Source: Aromatoleum aromaticum EbN1 (GTDB lineage: Bacteria > Pseudomonadota > Gammaproteobacteria > Burkholderiales > Rhodocyclaceae). Taken from it: a stretch of 64,000 nt of DNA. A program made the position numbers and the translations under genes. The DNA is taken from the NCBI RefSeq assembly GCF_000025965.1, contig NC_006824.1:159671-223670 (forward strand). The letters run 5' to 3'. Positions 15,241-23,697 of this stretch are shown here, one piece after another. Every line of letters begins with the position of its first letter. The first letter of the stretch is position 1. Below the pieces are notes generated by a model that did not search any database, was not told the origin of the DNA, and saw only the letters and a program-made list of their open reading frames with translations.

Positions 15241-17163
15241 TTATTTGCCATCGACGCTGAACACGAGCAATGCATTCCCCGGCATTTTGAAGGAGAAACC
15301 GTAGCCCGAATTGACCAGCACATGCCCGTCGGCCAGAGTCGCCCCCGGCCCGCTCATGGAGCCGCCCTGTGCCATCACCCCCTCGCCGTTGACGGCGGGG
15401 AACTGCCGGGCGGTGTCGAATTCCCAGAGAATCTTTCCGGTCTCTCCCTCATAGGCGCGAAACCAGCCGTTCCAGTGCCCAGCAAACACCACGCCGGGCA
15501 TTGCGGTTACGGCGGCCGACACGCCCGGTTCGCAGAATTTCCGGCCGTGGCACAGTTCCTCAGGCTCGCGGTGCGTCCACAGCGTCACACCATTGCGCGC
15601 GTCGATCGCATTCAGTCCCGGGGCTCCGGCCTGATCGTGCGGTGTGCCATCGGCCTTCATCATCACGTCGACGACCGGCACATAGACCCGCCAGCCTTCT
15701 GCAGCCATGCCGAAATGCGTGCCGCCCTGGATGCTTCCCTGTCCGACCCGGCTCTGCCAAACCTGCCTGCCGGTATTCGGGGAGAGTCCATGCACATTGC
15801 CGGATTTCGGAGCCACGACCAGGATATCCCGGCCTTTGCCGGCTTCAACCTTGAGGACCGAGGCGGCGATGTCGAAATCGGGGCCGTTCTCCTCAGGGCA
15901 GTTGGGATGGCCGGTGGCAAATGAGCAGGAGCCATTCCAGGAGTCTCGAGAGGTCGTCTGGAACTGCCAGCGGCGCTCGCCAGTCTTCAGGTCCACGGCG
16001 AATACCGCGTCCGAGTTGCGGTCGGCCGGCGAGGAATAGTTCTCGCCGCTGCCGAAGTACAGCACGCCCCGGGCCGCATCAATGGTCGGACTGTTCCACA
16101 CCGGCGCGCCCGAGGGCCCGAGGATGGGCGTACCGACAGTGGTCTTGCCTTTAACCGCCGGCTTCTCCTCAACCGTGAAGTGGCGCCACCGAATTTCGCC
16201 CGTGTTCATGTCCAGCGCTGTCACTGAGCCGCGGAAGGTGCAGCACGCATATTTCTCGTCGAGCGCGTTCAACACTTCGAGGGAGGACACGGGCACATAA
16301 AGCAGGCCGTCGTGGGGTACGGGCGTTCCCGTGATGGTGGCGTTCGCGTGATCGTCGGGCCGCGTTCTCCACAACACCTTTCCGGTGAGGGCATCCATCG
16401 CGTACACGTTGCCCAGGTAATCGCCGAAGAACAGGCGCGGCAACCGGCCGGGTGCAGCCTCGGGCGGCAGCTGCTCGGCCACCACCGTGGTGCGCACCTC
16501 GCCTGAGACCTGGCTGGTCCACTTGGCGCACCCGGTCTCCAGATCGAACGCGTATACCGTTCCATCCTGGCTTCCCACATAGACGGCGCCATAAGCTACA
16601 ACCGGCTGTGACCGAGCCTGTTTCGCGTCGGGGAAAGCATAGGCCCACTTGAGTTTCAGCTTGGGCACGTCTTCTTTGGTCAAGCCGGACGCCGACGTGG
16701 GCACGAAGCGCCGGTTGTCATAGCCCCAGCCCGCTGGCGCCGGCGGCTTGGACAGGTCGAAACCGCGCCGCTCCGGGGCGCACATCTCCGCTGCGGGGGG
16801 CGGGTTGTATGTAGCCAAATTCTTCTCCGTCAGGTATTCGGCAACTTGGCGCCGTTCCTCTGCGCTCAGAGGGGCTGCCTGGTCCTTCATGACCCCCTTG
16901 TCGAGCGCCCTGAGAATGGCTGCCGGCGACATCGCCCGCAAGAATTCGGCGTGCGGCGCCTTCGGGACCCCACCGTTGTGACAAGTCGCGCAGATCTTCG
17001 CAAACACGGCTTTCCCCGGATGCCTGTCCCGATCGAAATCGGCCCCGCTCCGGTCAATAGGCAACGATGCCGCCGCCTGCACTTCGAGCGCAGTCCATGC
17101 CGTCCACATCAGCAGGCCGACGAAGCGTCCGGTCGTGCGGTTCTTGTCGAAACCCCGACTCAT
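15241..17163 (-). CDS. PQQ-dependent dehydrogenase with N-terminal cytochrome c domain
   Basis: 640 aa; AGGAG lies before the ATG. A signal peptide (residues 1-30, ending LEVQA-A) points to the periplasm. A class I cytochrome c domain follows, with CATCH at 58-62 and a likely Met ligand in DKGVMKDQ. Then comes an eight-bladed quinoprotein propeller with repeated blades such as VGSQDGTVYAFDLETG, LTGKVLWRTRP and SVTALDMNTGEIRW. The cytochrome-first layout resembles polyvinyl alcohol dehydrogenase and related quinohaemoproteins. It would oxidise an alcohol or aldehyde and pass electrons to the respiratory chain. Substrate unknown. A broken flavoprotein gene lies directly upstream. Confidence 0.88.
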   Translation of the reverse strand: MSRGFDKNRTTGRFVGLLMWTAWTALEVQAAASLPIDRSGADFDRDRHPGKAVFAKICATCHNGGVPKAPHAEFLRAMSPAAILRALDKGVMKDQAAPLSAEERRQVAEYLTEKNLATYNPPPAAEMCAPERRGFDLSKPPAPAGWGYDNRRFVPTSASGLTKEDVPKLKLKWAYAFPDAKQARSQPVVAYGAVYVGSQDGTVYAFDLETGCAKWTSQVSGEVRTTVVAEQLPPEAAPGRLPRLFFGDYLGNVYAMDALTGKVLWRTRPDDHANATITGTPVPHDGLLYVPVSSLEVLNALDEKYACCTFRGSVTALDMNTGEIRWRHFTVEEKPAVKGKTTVGTPILGPSGAPVWNSPTIDAARGVLYFGSGENYSSPADRNSDAVFAVDLKTGERRWQFQTTSRDSWNGSCSFATGHPNCPEENGPDFDIAASVLKVEAGKGRDILVVAPKSGNVHGLSPNTGRQVWQSRVGQGSIQGGTHFGMAAEGWRVYVPVVDVMMKADGTPHDQAGAPGLNAIDARNGVTLWTHREPEELCHGRKFCEPGVSAAVTAMPGVVFAGHWNGWFRAYEGETGKILWEFDTARQFPAVNGEGVMAQGGSMSGPGATLADGHVLVNSGYGFSFKMPGNALLVFSVDGK

Positions 17164-17340
17164 AGTGTCTGTCTCCTAATTTTCCTGCTCTTCGCTTGTC
17201 GCCACGGCCGGCTGTGCGCGCCGCGGCGACGCGGCAAACGTGGCGGCGGGCTAGGGCGCGAAACACCGTCGTCGAAAAGCACGCGACGAGCCGCTGCCCC
17301 TCGGTCGCAGTCCGCTAGCGCGCCCTCGGCAGTAGCCGTC

Positions 17341-18447
17341 TCAGCCTTCGTTATGCTTGCCTGTCGCGTGCGCGCCGGCGATTTAGCCGAAGGTGAGCGC
17401 AACACCGATCGTGTGTCCGGCTCCGTAATACGCCTCCCGCGATATGCTGGCCGCGCAGTTGCCCGCCGCCTAGAGACCGGGAATCGGGCGGTTGTGGGCA
17501 TCGAGCACCTGCGAGTGCTCGTTGGCCGCCGGACCGCCGCTCGTGCCGAGCGCACCGGCGGCGAGGATGAACGCGTAATACGGCCCCATTCGGCCAACGG
17601 ATGCATGGTGACGTTGGGCCGCGGGTTGACGGGTTGAGCCGTGCCTTTGCGCATCGAAGAGAACGTGGCCGGCCAATCCCGATCGTAGGCGTGCAGGCCG
17701 CGTCCGAATTCCTCATCGCGACCGCTCTTCGCGTACCCGTTGAACCGGGCGACGGTTTCCCGAAGCGTCGCCGTAAAGTACGGCGACAGCGTGAAGGAAC
17801 CGATTTCCGATCGGTGCTTCTGCAGACGGGCAGTGATGTTGGTGGTCAGTTCCGCAAGCGTTGCCCCTTGGATCAGGAAGGGGTGCGACTGCCCGTTGGG
17901 GAGCGGGAAGGCGCCACCGAAGCCGTCCAGCGTGCGCTCATCGAAGATCATGAACTGGCATTGGTTCGGGTATTCCTTGGCGACGGGATCGAAGACGAAA
18001 TGTAGTTCGGTGCGATCGTTATAATTGATCTTCTCGTTGACGATGCGCTTCCCGTATTTGTTAACCACGACCATCGAATCGCCCGGCAGCACAAAAGCGC
18101 CCAGACCGATGGCGTGGTTCTCCAGCGCCTCTTCCAGCACGACCTGCGTGCGCCAGGCCGTGCCGAGCGCACCCATGCCGGCGCCAGCGTCAGCGGCTAT
18201 CGACATGAAGTCTCCCGTTGAGCCGGACATTGCGCAGCTGCCGTAGAGGCCAGGCTGATGGATGCCGACCAGTTCGGTATTGTGGGCGTAGCCGCCGCTG
18301 CCGAAGTTCACCGCGCGCCGCGCCTTGACGCGAACAGGCTTGCCGTCCTTGATGGGTTCGATGCCAACGACGCGTGCGCCATCCGTAGGTATTTCACCCC
18401 CGCTTTTCGCGCCCTGGCGCCCTGGCGCCCCATCAGGATGCACCTCG
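17341..18447 (-). pseudogene. FAD-dependent dehydrogenase (KstD/fumarate reductase-like), truncated and decayed
   Basis: The intact stretch encodes ARVVGIEPIKDGKPVRVKAR, FGSGGYAHNTELVG, MVVVNKYGKRIVNEKINYND and FTLSPYFTATLRETVARFNG, typical of FAD-binding proteins of the flavocytochrome c / 3-ketosteroid dehydrogenase superfamily. The N-terminal Rossmann domain is missing, replaced by an IS5-type element. Near 17590 the frame shifts to GPYYAFILAAGALGTSGGPA. In-frame TAG and TAA then interrupt PIPGL-AAGNCAAS and ALTFG-IAGAHATG. Clearly non-functional here; a second remnant is at 44246-44511. Confidence 0.85.
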
Positions 18448-19451
18448 GGCGTGAAGCGCCAACAACGGTCGGTGCGCCATAAACAGATTAGCCAGACCGA
18501 ATAGCGAGAAGAGCTGCGCCTCGTTCTTCGCCAGTCCGCGGTAACGGGTCTTTCGGTGCTTGAAGAAGTTCTTCACGACATGGAACGGGTGCTCGACCTT
18601 GGCGCGGATGCTCGCCTTCGCGCGCTCGAGCTTCTCGAGGAGCTTGCCCAGCCGGTTCTTCGGCAGCGCCTTGCGTTTGCTGCGCTTCATGGCGATGTGC
18701 CAAGTCGCTTTGTTGTCGCGGTTTTCCTCGCGCTTCTCGACGCCCTGATAGCCCGCGTCACCCAGCACTTCCGTCTCCTCTCCGTGCAGCAGCTTGTGCG
18801 TCTGGCTCACGTCGCTCTCGTTGGCCGCCGTGGCCACCCCGCATGCACCAGGCCCGATTCGGCATCGACGCCGATGTGCGCTTTCATCCCGAAATGCCAC
18901 TGATTGCCCTTCTTCGTCTGGTGCATCTCGGGATCACGTGCCTTCGCGCGGTTCTTGGTCGAAGGGGGCGCGGCGATGAGCGTCGCATCGACGATGGTGC
19001 CCTCGCGCATCATCAGGCCCCTCTCCGCGAGGTGCGTCTTGATCGCCTCGAAAATTTTGCGCGTGAGCCCGTGCGTTTCCAGTAGGCGGCGAAACTTCAA
19101 CAGTGTGGTCGCGTCGGGCGCCGCTTCACGGGCCAGGTCGATCCCGAGGAAGCGGCGGATCGCCTGGCTGTCGTAGATCGCGTCCTCGATCCCTTCGTCC
19201 GACAATCCGAAGCACTGCTGCGCCAGGTACATCCGCAGCATCCGTCCCACCCCGATCAGCGGCCGACCGCGGCCTTCGCCCTTCGGATAGAACGGCTCGA
19301 TCTCGACCTCAAGCGCCGACCACGGCGTCACCGCCTCGATCTCGGCGAGGAATCGGTCGCGCCGCGTCTGCTTCTTCTTCGCGGCGTACTCCAGCTCGGA
19401 AAAGCTCGATTGCATCGGTCGCAGTCTGGTCGTGATGGCAACAGCCGCCAT
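18433..19451 (-). pseudogene. IS5-group transposase, frameshifted
   Basis: The N-terminal half (QSSFSELEYAAKKKQTRRDR, MYLAQQCFGLSDEGIEDAIY, GTIVDATLIAAPPSTKN, GNQWHFGMKAHIGVDAESG) and the C-terminal half (LGDAGYQGVEKREENRD, SIRAKVEHPFHVVKNFFKH, LFSLFGLANLFMAHR) lie in different frames. They break near 18835-18845 after LVHAG. All three acidic catalytic regions are present, so one small indel inactivated it. Confidence 0.8.
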
Positions 19452-19508
19452 TATCTGAAAGGCATGCCGCCAGCTGGGCGGCGGCGGACGAATAAATCAG
19501 CGCTTCCC
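18451..19508 (-). mobile_element. IS5-family (IS5 group) element, decayed
   Basis: About 1.06 kb. Similar GAAGCGC ends at 18453 and, in complement, at 19501 mark approximate borders; no target duplication was confirmed. CTAG follows the right end. It truncates the flavoprotein gene on its left. Confidence 0.65.
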
Positions 19509-20027
19509 TAGGCCTGCGCCCGGTCCTGCTCACTGCCACTACAGTTACGGGAAAGCAGGGCGTGTCACCGCGCTTATATTTCCTTTTCGCTTAGTCCGCG
19601 GTCGAGTTGCGTCGAGCAAATGAATTATACGATCGTTGGCGAAGATGACCTGTGTGAAGCGATGGTAAAATATAATCTCCCAGCAAGCAATATATTCTTT
19701 TTCGTTGCGGAAGTTTCATTTGCTTCCCCCCGACAACGGCGTAACAAGCGGCAGGCGACGGCGGTTTTCCCCTGGTCGGCATAATGGACCCTGCCCTTTT
19801 ATCATCGATAGAGCTAGTAAAGATGGGGCGGCAGCGAGTATTGTCGGCACGCGCCAGAATATATTGCATAGACTGAAAAATATATTTAACATGAGGCCTA
19901 TGCATATGATGGAACCAAGCCCGGACGCCTGACGTGTCACCTCGTATCCGGACTCAGGCTCATCGGCAGGCGGTTTTTGCGCCTGGAGCGCCACTTCATA
20001 AGAATCAGAAGATAGGGAGCAGTTCGA
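19509..20027. other. AT-rich upstream region of the MOSC-RidA-SDR run
   Basis: 519 bp without a convincing gene, much richer in A+T than its surroundings. AAAATATAATCT (19667-19678), AATATATT (19689-19696), AATATATT (19858-19865) and AAATATATTT (19878-19887) are clustered here. The same motifs recur upstream of other catabolic units in the window. Confidence 0.5.
19858..19887. promoter_or_regulatory. Paired AATATATT motifs (putative operator or promoter)
   Basis: Two AATATATT-type palindromes 20 bp apart, about two helical turns, roughly 140-170 bp before the MOSC gene. The spacing suits a dimeric regulator; the divergent GntR gene at 35697 is a candidate. Inference only. Confidence 0.35.
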
Positions 20028-20954
20028 ATGCCAATTGGCAGGATTGTCGAAATCTGGCGCTACCCGGTGAAGTCGATGGGCGGCGAGTCGATCACGAGCG
20101 CTTCGGTCGGCAAGCTCGGCATCGCGGGCGACCGCTGTTGGGCCGTGCGCGATCCCGGAGACAAAGGGGAAATTCGTACTGCGCGAAAGTTTCCTCGGCT
20201 GTTGCAGTGCTCGGCACGCTGCGTCGGCGAACCGGTGGCCCAGGGCGATGCCGACATGATTGACGTCGATTGGACGAAGCGAGGTCGTCCCTTGCGCGTC
20301 GCCCGCAAGTCCCCGCGCATCGAGGTGGACTTTCCCGACGGTGGCCGCCTAGGCAGTCACGAGCCGGGGATGTCGGACGATTTGTCGAAGGTAGTCGGCA
20401 TTCCGGTCGACCTCTGCCCGCTACAGCCGGCCGACGACGCCGCTCACCATCAGCGCTTTCGCCGGCGTCGTCAAGAGCTCGATCAGGAGTTCAAGGATAT
20501 GCTGGCGCGCTTGCCCGATGAGCCCTATCCCGACCTGGTCGCGCAGTTCGGCACCGACGTGATGGATTTCGTCACGCCCCCCGGCACGTACTTCGACGCC
20601 ATGCCGCTGCACTTGATCACCACTGCGGCGTTGCGCGAGCTTGAGCGCTTGAATCCGCACGGCTCATTCGACCGACGCCGCTTCCGGGCCAACTTCGTCG
20701 TCGAGGTGGACGACGCGTCCGGCTTCGTTGAGTTCGACTGGTGCGGACGATCGCTGCGCCTCGGCGCCCTGACGACCAGCGTTCACATCCCGGTCGTGCG
20801 CTGTGTGATGCTAACGTTGGCGCAGCGCGATCTACCGAAAGACCCTTCCGTGCTGCGTACCGTGGTGCGCCACGCCAAACAGAACTTCGGGGTCTACCTC
20901 ACCGCGGCCGAGCCTGCGACCGTCCGGGTTGGCGATCCGATCGAGCTGATCTGA
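20028..20954 (+). CDS. MOSC domain-containing protein
   Basis: 308 aa; GGGAG precedes the ATG. The N-terminal beta-barrel (MOSC_N) opens with IVEIWRYPVKSMGGESI, and GIAGDRCWAVRDP is characteristic. The C-terminal MOSC domain holds FRANFVVEV and a conserved-type Cys in IPVVRCVMLT. MOSC proteins bind a sulfur or molybdenum cofactor and act as small reductases or sulfur carriers. First gene of a plus-strand catabolic run (RidA follows 14 bp later). Its substrate is unknown. Confidence 0.85.
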   Translation: MPIGRIVEIWRYPVKSMGGESITSASVGKLGIAGDRCWAVRDPGDKGEIRTARKFPRLLQCSARCVGEPVAQGDADMIDVDWTKRGRPLRVARKSPRIEVDFPDGGRLGSHEPGMSDDLSKVVGIPVDLCPLQPADDAAHHQRFRRRRQELDQEFKDMLARLPDEPYPDLVAQFGTDVMDFVTPPGTYFDAMPLHLITTAALRELERLNPHGSFDRRRFRANFVVEVDDASGFVEFDWCGRSLRLGALTTSVHIPVVRCVMLTLAQRDLPKDPSVLRTVVRHAKQNFGVYLTAAEPATVRVGDPIELI

Positions 20955-20968
20955 TAGGCAGAATAAGA

Positions 20969-21388
20969 ATGTCAAAACAGGGACGAAAGCTGTTGAATCC
21001 GGCGGGTATCGAGGCGTTGTCGCGCCGTCTGGGTTTTTCTCAGGCAGTGCAGGTTGGCGATACGATCTGGGTATCCGGCCAAGTCGGCTGGGACGACGAA
21101 GGAAACATCGCCGAGGGCATCAAGGAGCAGTCCCGGCTGGCGCTCAAGAATCTGCGGCGTGTTCTCGCCGAGGCCGGAGCGACGCTTGACGACATCGTTG
21201 AACTCGTCACATTCCAAGTGGACATGTCCGACCTCGCGGCCTTTGCACAGGTGAAGTCGGAGCTGATGCCCAATGCCTATCCGGCGTGGACGGCGGTGGG
21301 CACGACGGCGCTTGCCTTTCCGGCGCTGCTCATCGAGGTGCGGGCCACTGCGGTGCGGCACTGCCTCGATCAGTCTGCGAAACCATAG
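20969..21388 (+). CDS. RidA/YjgF-family protein
   Basis: 139 aa from MSKQGRKL. RidA fold: QVGDTIWVSGQVGWDDEGN, LALKNLRRVLAEAGATLDDI, PAWTAVGTTALAFPALLIEV with the usual late Glu. Canonical RidA hydrolyses reactive enamines; the Arg of RidA (RxQ near the C-terminus) appears as EVRATAV. In catabolic clusters such proteins often act as hydrolases or deaminases of pathway intermediates. It follows the MOSC gene closely and is probably co-transcribed. Confidence 0.85.
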   Translation: MSKQGRKLLNPAGIEALSRRLGFSQAVQVGDTIWVSGQVGWDDEGNIAEGIKEQSRLALKNLRRVLAEAGATLDDIVELVTFQVDMSDLAAFAQVKSELMPNAYPAWTAVGTTALAFPALLIEVRATAVRHCLDQSAKP

Positions 21389-21615
21389 CGGATCGGGGTT
21401 GCTCGGATTCGCCCCAATAGGGTGCCGACCAAGCCGCCCTGTGGCTCGCTCCGGCTCTTCATCAAGGGCACGACGAACCTGAAAATTGCTTGGGCCGCTA
21501 AGCTTGGGGAGGCACTGGCAACCGGCGGCCCAGCGATTTGATGGCGTGAGGCGCTCTGCGGCATCGCAGGTGCCAACATAGCCCCTAGCGGGCGATACGA
21601 GGAAGGAGTTGTGAG
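21389..21615. other. Gap before the SDR gene
   Basis: 227 bp with no supported gene. AGGAAGGAG just before 21616 is the SDR ribosome site. No clear terminator or promoter was recognised. Confidence 0.4.
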
Positions 21616-22359
21616 ATGCGTTTAGAAAAAAAAATCGCGATCGTGACAGGCGCCGCTTCGGGGATTGGACAGGCGACGGCATTGCGGTTGGCAAAAGAAG
21701 GTGCTCATGTTGCTTGCTTTGACTTCAAGAGCCTGGACAGCACCATGAAGGCCATCGAGGCGGCGGGTGGCAATGCCAGCGCCTTCCAGGGAGATGTGAA
21801 ACGAGCCTCCGACTGGGCGGAGATGGTGAAGCAGACTGTGGAACGCTTCGGGCGCGTGGATGTGCTAGCTAACATCGCCGGTGTCGTCTCTATCGGGTCG
21901 GACAATATCCTGGATCAGACCGAGGAGGGTTGGGACCGCATCATGGACATCAACGTCAAGGGTACCTGGCTGGGAATGAAGGAGGTCATGCCGGTGATGA
22001 TGAAGAACGGTGGCGGGAAAATCGTCAATGTGGCATCCCTGGCCGCTCATGTGGGTCTGACTAACCTGGCGGCCTATTCGGCTTCCAAGGGGGCAGTCGT
22101 GGCCCTGACCCGGTACGCCGCCATGGAATACGCCAAAGACAATATTCAGGTCAACGCGGTTTCGCCGGGCATCATCCAGACCCCCATCCTGGGCGACACC
22201 ACCCCGGAGATGACCAAGCTGTTCAGCGCCGACACACCGGCAGGAAGGTTGGGCAGGCCTGAGGAAATTGCCAACATGGTCCTGTTCCTTGCTTCCGATG
22301 AGGCTGATTTCATTACCGGTATCACCCACATCGTCGACGGTGGCTGGGGATCTCACTAG
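21616..22359 (+). CDS. Short-chain dehydrogenase/reductase (SDR)
   Basis: 247 aa; AGGAAGGAG precedes the ATG. Classical SDR: TGAASGIGQ cofactor loop (about 11-19), NIAGVVS (NAG-type motif), catalytic Ser in NVASLAAHVG and YSASK (Tyr-x3-Lys). The C-terminal FITGITHIVDGGWGSH is typical of FabG-like enzymes. The loop CFDFKS after beta-2 (Asp) suggests NAD(H). It would interconvert an alcohol and a ketone in the pathway. A very similar gene, now cut into three, lies at 38948-43238. Confidence 0.92.
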   Translation: MRLEKKIAIVTGAASGIGQATALRLAKEGAHVACFDFKSLDSTMKAIEAAGGNASAFQGDVKRASDWAEMVKQTVERFGRVDVLANIAGVVSIGSDNILDQTEEGWDRIMDINVKGTWLGMKEVMPVMMKNGGGKIVNVASLAAHVGLTNLAAYSASKGAVVALTRYAAMEYAKDNIQVNAVSPGIIQTPILGDTTPEMTKLFSADTPAGRLGRPEEIANMVLFLASDEADFITGITHIVDGGWGSH

Positions 22360-22387
22360 GGCTTTGGGGGAGCTGCACGAATGGCGC

Positions 22388-22489
22388 ATGACACACGGAT
22401 CCGAGGACTACTGGAACGACGCGGTCGGACGTCTCGTGCTCGCGAGTTCCCATCCGACCGTGATCGATTTCGTTCGTCTCGGCGGGTAG
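22388..22489 (+). other. Short coding remnant
   Basis: A frame reading MTHGSEDYWNDAVGRLVLAS ... VIDFVRLGG is protein-like and extends upstream (LGELHEWR) without a better start. It may be the tail of a lost gene between the SDR and MDR genes. Family not recognised. Confidence 0.25.
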
Positions 22490-22537
22490 GCGGTTCACGC
22501 CACGGGCCACGGCGCGATGGCGGTGGCGGGGAAGCAC

Positions 22538-23551
22538 ATGACCATGCAGGCGGCGATACTCGAGTCACCCGGAATCGAAAACGTGCGCGTACGCGCGATA
22601 CCCATGCCGACAGCGGGCCCGGGGACAGCCCTTGTCCGCATGCGCGCAGCCTCGCTCAATTACCGCGACCTGGTCGTGGTCAACGGAGGCTTCGGGTCGC
22701 GGCAGAAGCAGAGCGGCCTCGTCCTGCTCTCTGACGGTGCGGGCGAGATCGTCGAATTGGGTGAGGGCGTGTGTGAGTTCAACATCGGCGACCGGGTTGC
22801 CAGCTGCTTCTACGAGGACTGGGCTGGCGGCCGGCCTACCGCGGCGCGGTTGGCAACCGCGCTGGCGGCCGGACGTGACGGCATCGCGTGCGAGTACCGG
22901 GCGCTTGCGGCAACAGGCATCATGCGCGTACCCGATCATCTGAGCTGGATCGAGGCGGCCACTCTTCCATGCTCTGCGCTGACCGCCTGGAGTGCAGTCG
23001 TGGCGCACGGCGCAACGAAAGCCGGCGAGACTATAGTGACCCAGGGTTCCGGCGGCGTTTCGCTGTTCGCCGCCCAGTTTGCCCTTGCCTGCGGTGCGCG
23101 GCTCATATCCACGTCGTCATCGGAGGCCAAGCTCGCGCGACTGAAGGAAATCGGAGCACACGAGCTCATCAACTACCGCGCAGAACCGGAATGGGGGCGG
23201 CGGGCACGGGCGCTGAGCGGGGAGGGGGCTGACTTGGTAATCGACATCGGGGGCCGCGCGACCCTCAAGCAGTCCATGCTCGCGCTGCGCCCGGGGGGCA
23301 CCGTCGCGCTCATTGGTGCGGTCAGCGGCCAGCGCGCCTCTCTCAACCTCGGTGCTGCCGTGGCCAATTCGATCCGCCTGCAGGGAATTGCCGTCGGCCA
23401 TCGCGAGAGCTACGCTGAGATGATGCGCGCCGTGTCGTTCCATAAGATCAGGCCGGTGACCGACGAGGTGTTTCCCCTGGCCGATATTCAGGCGGCGCTC
23501 AGATTCTTGGCATCCGGGCAGCACGTGGGCAAAGTGTGTATCGAGATCTGA
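22538..23551 (+). CDS. Zinc-independent medium-chain dehydrogenase/reductase (quinone oxidoreductase-like)
   Basis: 337 aa from the ATG at 22538, which has GGGGAAG just upstream; ATGs at 22517 and 22544 are alternatives. GroES-like N-terminal domain (LNYRDLVVVNGGFG, PLSDGAGEIVE-like LLSDGAGEIVELGEGV) lacks the zinc Cys cluster. Rossmann part VTQGSGGVSLFAAQFALACG and RPGGTVALIGAVSG binds NAD(P)H. Such enzymes reduce enones or quinones. Last gene of the 20.0-23.5 kb run. Confidence 0.87.
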   Translation: MTMQAAILESPGIENVRVRAIPMPTAGPGTALVRMRAASLNYRDLVVVNGGFGSRQKQSGLVLLSDGAGEIVELGEGVCEFNIGDRVASCFYEDWAGGRPTAARLATALAAGRDGIACEYRALAATGIMRVPDHLSWIEAATLPCSALTAWSAVVAHGATKAGETIVTQGSGGVSLFAAQFALACGARLISTSSSEAKLARLKEIGAHELINYRAEPEWGRRARALSGEGADLVIDIGGRATLKQSMLALRPGGTVALIGAVSGQRASLNLGAAVANSIRLQGIAVGHRESYAEMMRAVSFHKIRPVTDEVFPLADIQAALRFLASGQHVGKVCIEI

Positions 23552-23622
23552 CGCCGTCGTCCTGATAAAGCGCTGACCGGGCGATCCGTTCGGCCAGCTT
23601 CCCCTGCTCCGCCTCTCCCTGT

Positions 23623-23697
23623 TCAGGGATTGCCACCTCCGTGGAATACCGGCGTTCGCTTTTCCATGAATGCCGCGACGGCTTCTGGGGCGCGACA
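23623..23697 (-). pseudogene. C-terminal remnant of an enoyl-CoA hydratase
   Basis: The minus strand reads APEAVAAFMEKRTPVFHGGG and then stops at 23623. This is the characteristic tail of crotonase-family enzymes (compare EAVAAFLEKRAPVF at the end of the intact gene at 27580). The rest was removed at the border of the transposon at 23687. Confidence 0.65.

Noticed and set aside
15241..17163. Methanol/ethanol-type quinoprotein dehydrogenase
   Set aside because: The cytochrome c domain is N-terminal and the layout resembles polyvinyl alcohol dehydrogenase instead.
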